Assembly: GCF_029028005.1 (NCBI RefSeq)
Contig: NZ_JAOTPO010000011.1
Coordinates: forward strand, 1-64,000
Source: Alkalihalobacterium chitinilyticum
GTDB taxonomy: Bacteria; Bacillota; Bacilli; Bacillales; Bacillaceae_F
Reading direction: 5' to 3'
Length of the DNA: 64,000 nt
Position 1 is the stretch's first letter. Each line of letters begins with the position of its first letter. The notes beneath the pieces are model-generated. The model had not been told where the DNA came from. It saw only the letters and a list, made by a program, of their open reading frames with translations, and did no database searches. The position numbers were made by a program, and so were the translations under genes. Positions 35,182 to 44,683 of the stretch are shown here, in pieces.

Positions 35182-35787
35182 TTGGGCAGAATCATTTATT
35201 TAATCGCAGATACGGTCTATCGCTTCATAGCGTTAAACATTTTATGGTTGTTGTTCTTTGTAATGGGACTAGGTGTGTTTGGATTTATGCCAGCGACGGT
35301 AGCCTTGTTTCGAGTGGTAAGAGAATGGATAAAAGGAGATCCGCATTTCCCTCTTTTCAGCAACTACTTAAAATTTTATAAAGGGGAATTTGTCAGGTCG
35401 AATCTTCTAGGTGCATTCTTTGCAATAGTGTTTTATATTATTTATGTGAACTTCTCATTTGTTACGTACTTCTACCAAGAGTCGATTCACTTCTATATCT
35501 ATCTCGTTATATTCGGAATCGGAACCATCGCAGTGATGACTTTTTTAAACACTTTCTCCGTAATGGCCCATTTCCAATATAAAAAGACGAGCCAATACTT
35601 AAAAGCAGCTGCAGGACTTGTGTTTGCTCGTCCGATGACGGCATTGTTGCAGCTAGTTTGGCTGTTGGCTTACTTGTTGGTAGCTATTAATTTCCCAAAA
35701 ATTTTCATTGCCATTGGTATTAGTGTCTTTGCCTATGTGCTGATGAGTATTAACTATTCGGTGTTCAAAAAATATAATGCAGTCTAA
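35182..35787 (+). CDS. YesL-family (DUF624) membrane protein
   Basis: The 201-residue product has five or so membrane helices and the YesL-type opening (GRIIYLIADTVYRFIALNILWLLFF) followed by VFGFMPATVALFRVVREWIKGD. YesL proteins are regularly encoded beside carbohydrate ABC importers in Firmicutes, but their role is unknown. The TTG at 35182 has GGGGTGA five bases upstream; the ATG frame from 35101 begins without a ribosome site. It lies 143 bp after the second permease, before the regulator, and no terminator separates them. Confidence 0.82.
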   Translation: MGRIIYLIADTVYRFIALNILWLLFFVMGLGVFGFMPATVALFRVVREWIKGDPHFPLFSNYLKFYKGEFVRSNLLGAFFAIVFYIIYVNFSFVTYFYQESIHFYIYLVIFGIGTIAVMTFLNTFSVMAHFQYKKTSQYLKAAAGLVFARPMTALLQLVWLLAYLLVAINFPKIFIAIGISVFAYVLMSINYSVFKKYNAV

Positions 35788-35839
35788 ACGTAGATGTTGA
35801 GGAAGCTATGCAATAGCTAAGAGAAAGGGGGAACTAAGT

Positions 35840-36850
35840 ATGGCCACGATTTATGATATCGCCAAAAAGACAGGCTATTCCATCAGTACTGTTTCCAAGG
35901 TTTTAAATAACTACTCCGATGTAGGAGAAAAAGCTAAGAAAATAATAAACGAAGCTGTAGAAGAATTAGGTTATTTTCCTAGCTCTAGTGCCAGGACGCT
36001 TTCAACCAAGAAATCTTGGACAATTGGGGTCGTTTTCGTAGAGGATTCAGGAATTGGAATGGAACACCCTTTCTTTAATGCTGTTATTGAGAGCTTTAAA
36101 AAATCTGCAGAGAAGGAAGGTTATGACCTTCTTTTCGCATCCAACAATATAGGAAATGAACCGAAATCCTATTTAGACCACTTCCGTTATCGAGGTGTTG
36201 ATGGGGTTGTAGTCGTTTGTTCCAATATGAATTCACCAGAAGTGGAAAGGTTAATGGAATCGGATATTCCATCTGTTGTGATCGACCTCGACATGAGAGG
36301 TGCTAGTGCGGTATACAGTGATAACATCCATGGCAGTGAGTTAGCGGTCGATTACTTGTATTCCTTAGGCCACCAAAAAATAGCACATATATCCGGAAGT
36401 AAGAAATTGTATGTAGGAGAACAACGGTTGAAGGGCTTTCAGAGTGCCATGAGGAAGAATGGCCTTCTGATTCCAAAGGAATACATCGTGGATGGTGGAG
36501 TTTTCACTTACGATGGTGGAAAAGAAGCGATGGAAAAGCTCTTGAAGCTAGAGGATAAACCTACAGCCGTTTATGTGGCTGGAGACTTGATGGCCATTGG
36601 TGCCATTACGGCTATACAAGAAGCGGGGTTAAAGGTACCAGATGACATTTCCATCATCGGCTTTGACGATATTCAAATTGGAAGATACATGACCCCTGGG
36701 TTAACGACGATCAAACAGGATACAACCCTTATTGGGAAAACAGCTGCAAGCCTCCTTTTCGAACAAATTAATTTGAAGGAAAAGCAGTTTATGTCTATAA
36801 AAATACCAGTTAGATTGATTGAAAGAACATCTTGTAGACCAATAGAGTAG
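35840..36850 (+). CDS. LacI-family transcriptional regulator
   Basis: The 336-residue product has the LacI helix-turn-helix and hinge (TIYDIAKKTGYSISTVSKVLNN, then SSSARTLSTKKS at about 49-60) and a periplasmic-binding-like effector domain with DGVVVVC and the late SIIGFDDIQIGRYMTPGLTTI. AAAGGGGG precedes the ATG. It probably controls the GH1, importer and phosphorylase genes through the palindromes found around them (inference); those sites also resemble CcpA sites, so overlap of the two systems is possible. Confidence 0.92.
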   Translation: MATIYDIAKKTGYSISTVSKVLNNYSDVGEKAKKIINEAVEELGYFPSSSARTLSTKKSWTIGVVFVEDSGIGMEHPFFNAVIESFKKSAEKEGYDLLFASNNIGNEPKSYLDHFRYRGVDGVVVVCSNMNSPEVERLMESDIPSVVIDLDMRGASAVYSDNIHGSELAVDYLYSLGHQKIAHISGSKKLYVGEQRLKGFQSAMRKNGLLIPKEYIVDGGVFTYDGGKEAMEKLLKLEDKPTAVYVAGDLMAIGAITAIQEAGLKVPDDISIIGFDDIQIGRYMTPGLTTIKQDTTLIGKTAASLLFEQINLKEKQFMSIKIPVRLIERTSCRPIE

Positions 36851-36884
36851 TTTATTGGTCTACAGATATATTTTTTTATTGATT

Positions 36885-36900
36885 ACGAAAGCGCTTTAGT
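36885..36900. promoter_or_regulatory. LacI/CcpA-type operator 7, before the phosphorylase gene
   Basis: ACGAAAGCGCTTTAGT differs from the perfect palindrome at 31228 by one base. It lies 70 bp before the phosphorylase start, directly after the LacI gene. Confidence 0.6.
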
Positions 36901-36969
36901 TGCTTATGATAAGTTGATGGAACACTTGGTATTTTCGTCTTCAGAAAACAATAGTGGGAAGGTGATACG

Positions 36970-39900
36970 ATGTATAAATTAACGGAAAATCAAACGTTTG
37001 AAATTAGTAATTATCAACAACAAGCCCCTTTTTCTAGTTTTTTACCAGGCATTGCGGGGGTTAACGGGATCCCAATGTGGGTGTTTTATGTGAACCGTGG
37101 CCAAGGGATTGCTAGCTTTGGGATTCAAGATAAAAATCATGCCATGATGGAGTTTCTGCCAGCAGATAAATCCTATCAAAACGTGCAAGTACAAGGCTTC
37201 CGAACGTTTATTAAGGTGATAGAAGAGGACAAAGTTACCTTCTTAGAGCCCTTCTCCCCACAAAGTGGTGCGAGCGAATTGATTGAAGAAAAAATGACCA
37301 TCTCTGAAAATGGCCTAGAATTAGAATATGTTCATCATGAAGTGAGTCTAATGGTCAAGGTAGAATACTTTATTTTACCTGAAGCAGCCGTTGCCGGACT
37401 CGTTCGACAGGTGACGTTTAAGAACCTTTCAAAAAATGAGCGAACAATTGAATTTCTCGATGGTTTACCCTCCCTTTTTCCGAGTGGTGTGCCGAACGCA
37501 GCTTATAAAGAATTAGGGAATACGATCAAAAGCTGGTTTGATGTAGAGAATTTAGAGCAAAATATCCCTTTTTATCGATTACGAGGAAGCATTGAGGATT
37601 CATCTGAGGTGAAGGAAATTCATCAAGGGAATTTTTATGTCAGCTTTTCCCGTGGCCCAAACGGTGAAAAAATCGTTCAACCGATCATTGACCGGGACAT
37701 TATTTTTGGGACAGATACGTCTTTGCATGTACCACGTCAATTTTTAACAACATCGATTGAAAGTCTAAAAACCCAACCACAACAAACGACAAATAAAGTT
37801 TCTTGTGGTTTCTCTGGGGAACGGGTGACGTTGAAGCCTGAAGAAGTGTTTGAGTTTCATACGGTTATTGGCCATGGAAAAAGTCTTCAAACCGTACAAT
37901 TATACGTAACGAAGGAACTTACCCTCAGCACGCTCATGGAGATGAAGGACAAGGCGAAGTCGATTACGAAACCGATTACGGAAAAAATAAAAACGCGTTC
38001 TGGACAGCCTTTGTTTGATGCTTACACTCAGCAAAGCTTCTTAGATAATGGCCTTCGTGGCGGTTTTCCTATGACATTTGAAAATGAGACTGCAAAGAAA
38101 GTGTATTACTTGTTTTCAAGGAAGCATGGGGACTTAGAACGGGATTATAATTTCTTCTCCATCAGTCCAACGTATTACTCTCAAGGGAATGGAAACTACC
38201 GCGATATTAACCAAAACCGCCGTTGCGATGTTTTCTTTGAACCGAAGGTCGAGGACTACAACGTGAATTTATTTATGAACTTAATTCAGCTCGATGGTTA
38301 CAATCCTCTAGCTGTAAAAGGAGTGCGCTTCCGTTTAACAGGGGAACTGGATCTTTCTAAAGCCAGTCATGTTGGTCATCAAGAAAAGCTCAAGGCCTTC
38401 TTTGCTTCAAGCTATACGCCTGGGGAACTGAAGCACTTTGTGGAAGAGGAAGGAATTGAGCTTGTCGACAGCTTCGAAGCCTTTTTAACAAATGTACTGC
38501 TTGCGTCTGAGGAAGAGCAGAAAGCTGAATTCGGCGAGGGATACTGGATGGATCACTGGACATACAATTTAGATTTAATTGACAGTTATTTAGCGATTTA
38601 TCCTGATAGGAAGAATGACTTTTATTTTAAACCTACCTACCGCTTCTTTGAAAGTCCAGTGCGTGTGAAGAGCCGAAAAGAAAAATACGTGGTGAACAAT
38701 GGAAAGCTAAGGCAGTATCATGCCGTGGAAAAAATAGAAGAAAAGGCTGCGAAAGCGGCGGCAAATGACGGTGTTCTTTGGATCAGAGATAACTTTGGCA
38801 ACGGCGACATCTACCAAACGAACTTATACTCTAAGTTATTTATCCTTGGGTTAGTGAAAGCGGCAACCCTAGCTCCATTTGGGTTAGGTGTTGAGATGGA
38901 AGGGGATAAACCTGGCTGGAACGATTCATTAAATGGTTTGCCTGGAATGTTTGGATCAAGCACCTCGGAATTGTTTGAGTTAAAACGTTTACTCCAGATA
39001 CTACTTGAGGTTGAAAGTGGCGGAGAACTTGTACTGCCTATGGAAGTAGACGCATTTTTGAAAAACATCGTGGCTGAGATGCAGGACCTTGAAAGGGGAG
39101 ACTTAGATCCAACCGAGCATTCCGACCATGACAAAGAAACGGATAGCAGGCCTGAAGCGGACCAGTTGGAGCTTAGCTATTGGGGTCGAGTAACGAAACA
39201 CAGGGAAAATTACCGTGACGCTATTTACGCAGGTATAGCCGGGGAGGAAGTCGTTTATTCCCTTGATAAGGCGAAACAGATTATAAACATTTTGAAAGTC
39301 AGAGTGGACAAAGCGGTTGAAAGAGTCGAAACCTATGGCACTCCGCTGATCCCAACTTATTTTTACTTTGAGCCAGAGGGAACGGTCGATGATGAGTTAA
39401 ATACAGCAGATCTACAATGGGTTCCAAGACCTGTAACTCCGTTTTTAGAGGGAGTAGTCAAGCAGTTGAAGGTTACTGAGGACCAAGGTCTTGCAAAGGA
39501 ACTTTACGAAAAAGTGAAGGCCTCTGATATTTATGATAAGAAACTTCACATGTATAAAACGTCCATGAGTATTGCAGAAGAACCGTTGGAGCTAGGTCGT
39601 GCGAAGTCATTCACGCCAGGTTGGCTGGAAAATGAGTCGATTTTCCTCCACATGGAATATAAATATTTGTTAGCTACGCTCAAGGCTGGGTTAACGGATG
39701 AATTCTTCGAAGATATGAAAAAAGCGATGATCCCATTTCTCGATCCAAAAGTATACGGCAGAAGTACTTTGGAGAACTCATCGTTCATCGCTAGCAGTGC
39801 TAATCCTAATGCTGAATTACATGGGCGAGGGTTTGTCTCCCGCTTAAGTGGTTCCACTATTGAGTTTATGAACATGTGGTTTGTCATGATGGCAGGGGAA

Positions 39901-40218
39901 AAACCATTTCTTTTCAATGAAGGGATTGGACAGGACGGGATGCTCGTTTGTCAACTTAATCCGACACTTCCGAGCTGGATGTTTGATGAAAACGGCGAGG
40001 TCTCATTTAAGTTCCTTGGAAAGACCGAGGTTACTTATGTCAATAAGAAGAAGAGAAATACTTACGGAACCGATGGCGTTGTGCCGGTTTCGGTAGAGTT
40101 GAGTTTTAAAGATGACGCCAGCACTTCGCAGCGAGTGGGAGCCGATGAGCTAGTGGGTGATCTTGCCGTAGCGATCCGAAATGGAGAAGTTACAAAGATG
40201 GTAGTAGAGCTAGGGTAA
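36970..40218 (+). CDS. Cellobiose-phosphorylase-like glycoside phosphorylase, GH94/GH161 type
   Basis: The 1082-residue cytoplasmic product (no signal peptide) resembles the large cellobiose phosphorylase group: an N-terminal beta-rich part to about residue 330, then a long helical barrel part. Around 645-660 it reads GDKPGWNDSLNGLPGMFGSS, in which the Asp of GWND is the likely catalytic acid. PTYYSQGNGNYRDINQNRR (about 395-413) probably shapes the sugar site. Such enzymes split beta-linked glucosides with phosphate to give glucose 1-phosphate. The length suits GH161 beta-1,3-oligoglucan phosphorylases better than GH94 (about 800); this family choice is uncertain. AAGGTGA lies before the ATG. 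Confidence 0.75.
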   Translation: MYKLTENQTFEISNYQQQAPFSSFLPGIAGVNGIPMWVFYVNRGQGIASFGIQDKNHAMMEFLPADKSYQNVQVQGFRTFIKVIEEDKVTFLEPFSPQSGASELIEEKMTISENGLELEYVHHEVSLMVKVEYFILPEAAVAGLVRQVTFKNLSKNERTIEFLDGLPSLFPSGVPNAAYKELGNTIKSWFDVENLEQNIPFYRLRGSIEDSSEVKEIHQGNFYVSFSRGPNGEKIVQPIIDRDIIFGTDTSLHVPRQFLTTSIESLKTQPQQTTNKVSCGFSGERVTLKPEEVFEFHTVIGHGKSLQTVQLYVTKELTLSTLMEMKDKAKSITKPITEKIKTRSGQPLFDAYTQQSFLDNGLRGGFPMTFENETAKKVYYLFSRKHGDLERDYNFFSISPTYYSQGNGNYRDINQNRRCDVFFEPKVEDYNVNLFMNLIQLDGYNPLAVKGVRFRLTGELDLSKASHVGHQEKLKAFFASSYTPGELKHFVEEEGIELVDSFEAFLTNVLLASEEEQKAEFGEGYWMDHWTYNLDLIDSYLAIYPDRKNDFYFKPTYRFFESPVRVKSRKEKYVVNNGKLRQYHAVEKIEEKAAKAAANDGVLWIRDNFGNGDIYQTNLYSKLFILGLVKAATLAPFGLGVEMEGDKPGWNDSLNGLPGMFGSSTSELFELKRLLQILLEVESGGELVLPMEVDAFLKNIVAEMQDLERGDLDPTEHSDHDKETDSRPEADQLELSYWGRVTKHRENYRDAIYAGIAGEEVVYSLDKAKQIINILKVRVDKAVERVETYGTPLIPTYFYFEPEGTVDDELNTADLQWVPRPVTPFLEGVVKQLKVTEDQGLAKELYEKVKASDIYDKKLHMYKTSMSIAEEPLELGRAKSFTPGWLENESIFLHMEYKYLLATLKAGLTDEFFEDMKKAMIPFLDPKVYGRSTLENSSFIASSANPNAELHGRGFVSRLSGSTIEFMNMWFVMMAGEKPFLFNEGIGQDGMLVCQLNPTLPSWMFDENGEVSFKFLGKTEVTYVNKKKRNTYGTDGVVPVSVELSFKDDASTSQRVGADELVGDLAVAIRNGEVTKMVVELG

Positions 40219-40298
40219 TAAGTCAATACTACTATTCAGATCCATCAATTCTAGTTCAGGTATTGTAAAAAAAGAGTTGATATCTGATCGTATATCTG

Positions 40299-40338
40299 GA
40301 GGCTGTTGAGGAAGTATTCTCAACAGCCTGTTGTTTTG
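40299..40338 (+). terminator. Terminator after the phosphorylase gene
   Basis: GGCTGTTGAG / CTCAACAGCC with an 8-base loop and TGTTGTTTTG. Confidence 0.8.
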
Positions 40339-40506
40339 AGTGGAAGGTGGTAATGTCTCTTGCTCTGCAGATTTTCTTTCTAGCAAAATTGTTCTAACTT
40401 CAGCGCTTTCCATTTGGAAAAGCAAGTTCAGGGGAGCTTGGGAGATCAGACTGTAAAGTGATCGCGCTTAAATCAACAAAGGAGAGAGAACTCTTCTTGA
40501 ATAAAA

Positions 40507-40524
40507 TGACTGAATAATCATTCA
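40507..40524. promoter_or_regulatory. FadR (TetR type)-like operator
   Basis: TGACTGAATAATCATTCA matches the remembered B. subtilis FadR consensus TGAATGANTANTCATTCA at all fixed positions but one. That regulator represses fatty acid degradation genes. It stands about 50 bp before the MBL hydrolase start. Confidence 0.5.
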
Positions 40525-40572
40525 TTTCGTGTTACTATGATAAAAAGAAGTAAAGGCGAGGGGGAAGAGGCT

Positions 40573-41394
40573 GTGTTATTTAAAAAAAGCTTTGCCCAAG
40601 AGACAGTGAATGGAGTGCAGATGGGCAATGGTACAGTAGCTTTTAAGAGTGTAAAGCTAAATGTTCATTGCTTTTTCGTTGATGGTGTCTTAATTGATAC
40701 AGGTGCTAAATCATTAGAAAAATTATTTGTCCCGTTTTTTAAACAAATGGATATTGAAAAAGTCGTAATGACACACTTCCATGAAGATCATACAGGGTGT
40801 GCAGCGTATTTACAAAAGGAGCATCAATTGCCTCTTTTTATGAAAAATACAATGATTGAATACTGCAAGAAAAAGGCCGATTATCCGCTCTATCGCCAAT
40901 TGTTCTGGGGGAAACGCAGACCTTTCCATGCCAGCCCGATTGGTGATACCTTTCAATCTGCAAATGCAACATGGAGTGTAATTGAAACTCCGGGACATGC
41001 GATTGACCACCTTGCTTTTTTAAATCAGGAAACAGGACAGCTTTTTACTGGGGACCTTTATTGTCAGGAGAAGACAAAGGTTGTACTGCGGGAAGAGAGC
41101 ATTCCTGTCATTATTGCATCGCTTGCAAGAGTTTTAACCTATGACTTTGATGATGTGTTCTGCAATCACGCAGGCCACTTAAGTAATGGACGAACGGCTT
41201 TAAGAAACAAACTAGATTATTTGTTGGACATCCAAGGAAATATATTAAAGCTGTATGACGAAGGGAAGACTCCAGAGGCAATTAATAATGAGTTGTTTCC
41301 TAGAAAATACCCAATAACGTTTTTTTCTGCAGGGGAATGGGATTCGATCCATATTATCCGCTCCATCATTAAACAGGAAACACTAGTATCATAA
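40573..41394 (+). CDS. MBL-fold metallo-hydrolase
   Basis: The 273-residue product has the metallo-beta-lactamase metal motif THFHEDHTG (about 67-75), further ligands in ETPGHAIDHLAF (about 138-149) and FTGDLYC (about 157-163), and CNHAGH near 196. It is a two-metal hydrolase of unknown substrate. GTG at 40573 was chosen because GAGGGGG lies eight bases upstream; the ATG at 40537 has none. The FadR-like box upstream hints at a role in lipid or acyl-CoA breakdown, which is inference only. Confidence 0.85.
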   Translation: MLFKKSFAQETVNGVQMGNGTVAFKSVKLNVHCFFVDGVLIDTGAKSLEKLFVPFFKQMDIEKVVMTHFHEDHTGCAAYLQKEHQLPLFMKNTMIEYCKKKADYPLYRQLFWGKRRPFHASPIGDTFQSANATWSVIETPGHAIDHLAFLNQETGQLFTGDLYCQEKTKVVLREESIPVIIASLARVLTYDFDDVFCNHAGHLSNGRTALRNKLDYLLDIQGNILKLYDEGKTPEAINNELFPRKYPITFFSAGEWDSIHIIRSIIKQETLVS

Positions 41395-41531
41395 ACTTTA
41401 GAATAGAAAAACGTACATTAAGTGAATAATTAAATAGAACCTTCCACCCCTAAACTAATTTTTGCTTTATATTATATTTTCAGCTGGGAAAAACTATAAA
41501 AAAGTTAGCTTTTCTGGTTGGAGGGCGAGAC

Positions 41532-41969
41532 ATGAAAGTATTATCCATGATACAGCCCTGGGCAAGCCTTTTTGTTCTTCGGGAAGCTCAGTATGAAACG
41601 AGGAGTTGGAAGACAAATTACCGTGGGCCTTTAGCGATACATACAAGTAAAAAAATCGATAAGGCTGTATGTAACCATCGTGCCGTACAGTCATTATTAG
41701 CCAAGCACGGGTATACCGTTCAGGATTTACCAACCGGGCAAATAATTGCTGTCTGCCAGCTTAAAGAGTGCCTTAAGGTAATGGAAAACCACCAAACATG
41801 GGCAGTGTTAGAAGATGGACGACAAGTATCTGGGAATGACTACTTCTTAGGAGGTTATCCTGAAGGGGGCTATGTTTGGGTCGTTGAGGAGATGTGTATG
41901 TTAGATCACTTTATTCCTGCTAAAGGAAAACTGGGGTTATGGGAGCATGAGGTCTATTTGAATGGTTAA
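41532..41969 (+). CDS. ASCH-domain protein
   Basis: The 145-residue product opens with KVLSMIQPWASLFVLREAQYETRSWKT and continues YRGPLAIHTSKKID, the ASCH pattern. GYVWVVEE lies near the end. ASCH domains are small PUA-like folds thought to bind RNA or modified nucleotides, and some act as amidohydrolases on modified cytidine. The exact role here is unknown. TTGGAGGG lies a few bases before the ATG; a terminator follows. Confidence 0.85.
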   Translation: MKVLSMIQPWASLFVLREAQYETRSWKTNYRGPLAIHTSKKIDKAVCNHRAVQSLLAKHGYTVQDLPTGQIIAVCQLKECLKVMENHQTWAVLEDGRQVSGNDYFLGGYPEGGYVWVVEEMCMLDHFIPAKGKLGLWEHEVYLNG

Positions 41970-41980
41970 AGATTGGCAAG

Positions 41981-42008
41981 GCGTCATTCGTAACGAATGA
42001 CGTTTTTT
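41981..42008 (+). terminator. Terminator after the ASCH gene
   Basis: CGTCATTCG / CGAATGACG with loop TAA followed by six Ts. Confidence 0.9.
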
Positions 42009-42233
42009 CACGTATGCACCAACAAGTTATAAGCGTCTATAGAACTATAAAATAGATTAAGAATGAATGAACTCAAAGTGGAGCAGTGTGACTTTTTTCA
42101 CATCTAACTTAGGTCTATTTAAGTATAATTTCTTTAATAAACTTACGGCACACTTTTATAAAATGATCCAATCAGTAATAGGTTCTCCTAGCAATGTGAG
42201 CGATCTTATAGTGGGCAGAGAAGGAGAAGAAAT

Positions 42234-44342
42234 ATGAGGAACTTTTTTGGATTAGGTATCCACCTAATGAATAAACTTTCGTACATAAAGAAATTTTCAT
42301 TAATTTTACTATTATTTCTAGTGCCGCTACTTGTCGTATTATTCTTTTTGATAGATGATGCCAATGATAGAGTTAGCTTTGCTGAGAAGGAAAGAGAAGG
42401 AATTGAATATATTAGTGAATTGAGTCAATTTGTTCAACTTGTTCAGCAACACAGAGGTCTTTCTGTAACGTACTTGCAAGGCGGAACCCATGTTAAAGAA
42501 GATATAGTACAAAGACAAGAGAGTATCACAGCGATTATTCAAAACATTGATCAAATTAATGAACGCTTAGGTAAGGGGTTACTTGTCGAACAACAATGGG
42601 ATGACATTATACAAGGCTGGAATCAAGTCAGTTCAAATGTATACTCTTATAGCGCTGAAGAAGCGATTAGTGTACATAGTAAATATATTAGAGAGCTAGT
42701 TGATTTTCAGATGTATATCGCAACGACTTCTAACTTAATTTTAGATACAGATATGGCTAATTCTTTTCTAGTTAGTTCATTATTAGAAGATCTCCCTAAT
42801 ATGGCAGAATATATGGGAATGTCCCGTGCGGTAGGGACAGCGATTGTAAATAACAAGGAAATGTCAGATCAAGAACGGCTAGACTTATTATTTAACATAA
42901 AGACAATGGAAAATTATCTAAACTCGACAAGTAGAAAGTTAGAATTTGCATTTACAGCAAGTCCAGAAGTTGAAACACAACTTGCAGCTGAATATAGAGA
43001 GGCACAATTGGCGGCAGAAAAGTCTATTCATCTGATTGAAGAACAGATCTTAAATGCATCGTCGATACGGGTTGATACAAGTACGTTCTTTTCTACAATC
43101 ACTGAATCACTGGATAACGTATACGTATTGATGAACAAAGGAATGGTTGTCATCGACAATCGCTTAGACCAGCAAATTAGTGAATTGAAATTGAGGGTAG
43201 CGACGGTTATAGCGATTTCGATTTTTGTAACTTTATTAATCATCTATTTCTTTGTGTCCTTTTATTTTGGTGTTAGGAACACAATTACGCACATTAAAGA
43301 GAAAATGGAACAGTTTGCGAATGGAGACCTTACAGCTATAACGAACTTGGAAACCAAAGACGAATCAAGGCAAATTGGAGAGGCTTTTAATAAAATGGCT
43401 AGCGAGTTTCAGGAGATTATCCTTAGTAATAAAGAGATATCGGAACAAATAGCGGCCTCATCTGAAGAACTTACAGCAAGTATAGATCAAACGACAGAAG
43501 CAGTAAAACAAGTAGCAACCGTCATAGAAGAGGTCGCAAATGGAGCAGAAACACAAGTAAGTAGCGCAACTGAAAGTGCATTAGCATCTGAGGAAATGGC
43601 TGAAGGAATACAAAAGATTGCTGAGGCATCTGGAACAGTATCCGATCTCTCAACGAAAACAACAGAAAAAGCGAAGGCTGGAAGTATAGCTGTTAATGAA
43701 TCAGTAAATCAATTTAATATCATCAAAGATTTCGTTGGGAATGTGTCGCAAGTGATTAATGATCTGAGTAACCATTCGAAAGAAATTGGCAATATAACGA
43801 ATTTAATCAATGGCGTAGCAGAGCAAACCAATCTACTAGCACTTAATGCAGCAATTGAAGCAGCAAGAGCTGGGGAACATGGAAAAGGATTTGCTGTAGT
43901 TGCTAATGAGGTACGTAAATTAGCCGAAGAAACGAAAAATTCTACTTCTCAAATCTCTAAAATCATTCTTCAAGTTCAAGACTTAACCTCTCACGCTGTA
44001 GAAGTAATGGAAGAAGGGACCTCGCAAGTCGAGGCGGGGACACGAGTGATTGAAAGCTTAGGGTTAGATTTTAGTGAAATTATGTCATCTATTGATGAAG
44101 TCAGTAACCAAATTCATGACGTATCCGCTGTTTCGCAACAACTATCAGCGAATTCAGAGGAAGTTGCAGCAACTATGAGCGAATTATCAAAAATTGCCCA
44201 AGAGAGCTCTATGAATACACAAAATGTGGCTGCCTCAACGGAAGAGCAGCTAGCGACAATGGAAGAAATCAATGCTTCAGCAACTGAACTAAGCCAAGTG
44301 GCGCAACAACTAAATGATATGATTAATCGATTTAGATTATAA
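42234..44342 (+). CDS. Methyl-accepting chemotaxis protein with nitrate/nitrite-sensor domain
   Basis: The 702-residue product has a membrane helix at about 22-42, an extracellular helical domain of the NIT type ([17 protein letters not shown] at about 69-85 is its hallmark) to about residue 320, a second membrane helix (about 325-347), a HAMP domain (about 348-400) and a full MCP signalling domain. The conserved hairpin tip is [20 protein letters not shown], and Gln/Glu methylation patches flank it. It probably links an external nitrogen oxide or related cue to chemotaxis; the NIT domain assignment rests on the short motif. AAGGAG precedes the ATG. It stands alone. Confidence 0.88.
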   Translation: MRNFFGLGIHLMNKLSYIKKFSLILLLFLVPLLVVLFFLIDDANDRVSFAEKEREGIEYISELSQFVQLVQQHRGLSVTYLQGGTHVKEDIVQRQESITAIIQNIDQINERLGKGLLVEQQWDDIIQGWNQVSSNVYSYSAEEAISVHSKYIRELVDFQMYIATTSNLILDTDMANSFLVSSLLEDLPNMAEYMGMSRAVGTAIVNNKEMSDQERLDLLFNIKTMENYLNSTSRKLEFAFTASPEVETQLAAEYREAQLAAEKSIHLIEEQILNASSIRVDTSTFFSTITESLDNVYVLMNKGMVVIDNRLDQQISELKLRVATVIAISIFVTLLIIYFFVSFYFGVRNTITHIKEKMEQFANGDLTAITNLETKDESRQIGEAFNKMASEFQEIILSNKEISEQIAASSEELTASIDQTTEAVKQVATVIEEVANGAETQVSSATESALASEEMAEGIQKIAEASGTVSDLSTKTTEKAKAGSIAVNESVNQFNIIKDFVGNVSQVINDLSNHSKEIGNITNLINGVAEQTNLLALNAAIEAARAGEHGKGFAVVANEVRKLAEETKNSTSQISKIILQVQDLTSHAVEVMEEGTSQVEAGTRVIESLGLDFSEIMSSIDEVSNQIHDVSAVSQQLSANSEEVAATMSELSKIAQESSMNTQNVAASTEEQLATMEEINASATELSQVAQQLNDMINRFRL

Positions 44343-44420
44343 AATATGGACTGTTTAGGGCTCGCGGGTTTCCGTAAGTAGTTCGATTTTCGTGGAGAAA
44401 CTAGTAAAAAGTATAAAGAA

Positions 44421-44452
44421 ATAGCATATCAATCATTGATATGCTATTTTTT
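44421..44452 (+). terminator. Terminator after the MCP gene
   Basis: atagcatatcaat / attgatatgctat followed by five or six Ts. Confidence 0.88.
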
Positions 44453-44569
44453 CGTTTGAGTCCTTCAAAGAGTTGGATGAAGGACATTACAGGATAGAAA
44501 TATGCTATTAACCAGTCAGAAGACTGCATTTAATGGTTAACTGGTCTTAATTAATACCGAAAATAAACT

Positions 44570-44602
44570 AAAAGAGGTGGCATCAAGTTGCCGCCTCTTT
44601 AG
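44570..44602 (-). terminator. Terminator candidate for the S9 peptidase gene
   Basis: aaagaggtggca / tgccgcctcttt with loop tcaagt. On the minus strand it is followed by TAGTTTATTTTC. Confidence 0.65.
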
Positions 44603-44683
44603 GTTTGGAAAAATAAGCTTCGACTGAAGGATAGGCCAATTGGTGTGACCGTTTCAGTCGAAACCTTTACTAGTAATTTATCC

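Larger units (their letters stand above)
40219..40572. other. 354-bp gap between phosphorylase and MBL genes
   Basis: It holds the terminator at 40299-40338 and the fatty-acid-regulator-like box at 40507-40524. No gene was seen in the rest. Confidence 0.6.
44343..44683. other. 341-bp gap between convergent MCP and S9 peptidase genes
   Basis: It holds two terminators (44421-44452 and 44570-44602) and an inverted repeat, TTCGACTGAA (44618-44627) with TTCAGTCGAA (44653-44662). No gene was seen. Confidence 0.6.

Noticed and set aside
40210-40425. Minus-strand frame of 71 codons after the phosphorylase gene
   Set aside because: It spans the terminator hairpin and has no Shine-Dalgarno sequence.
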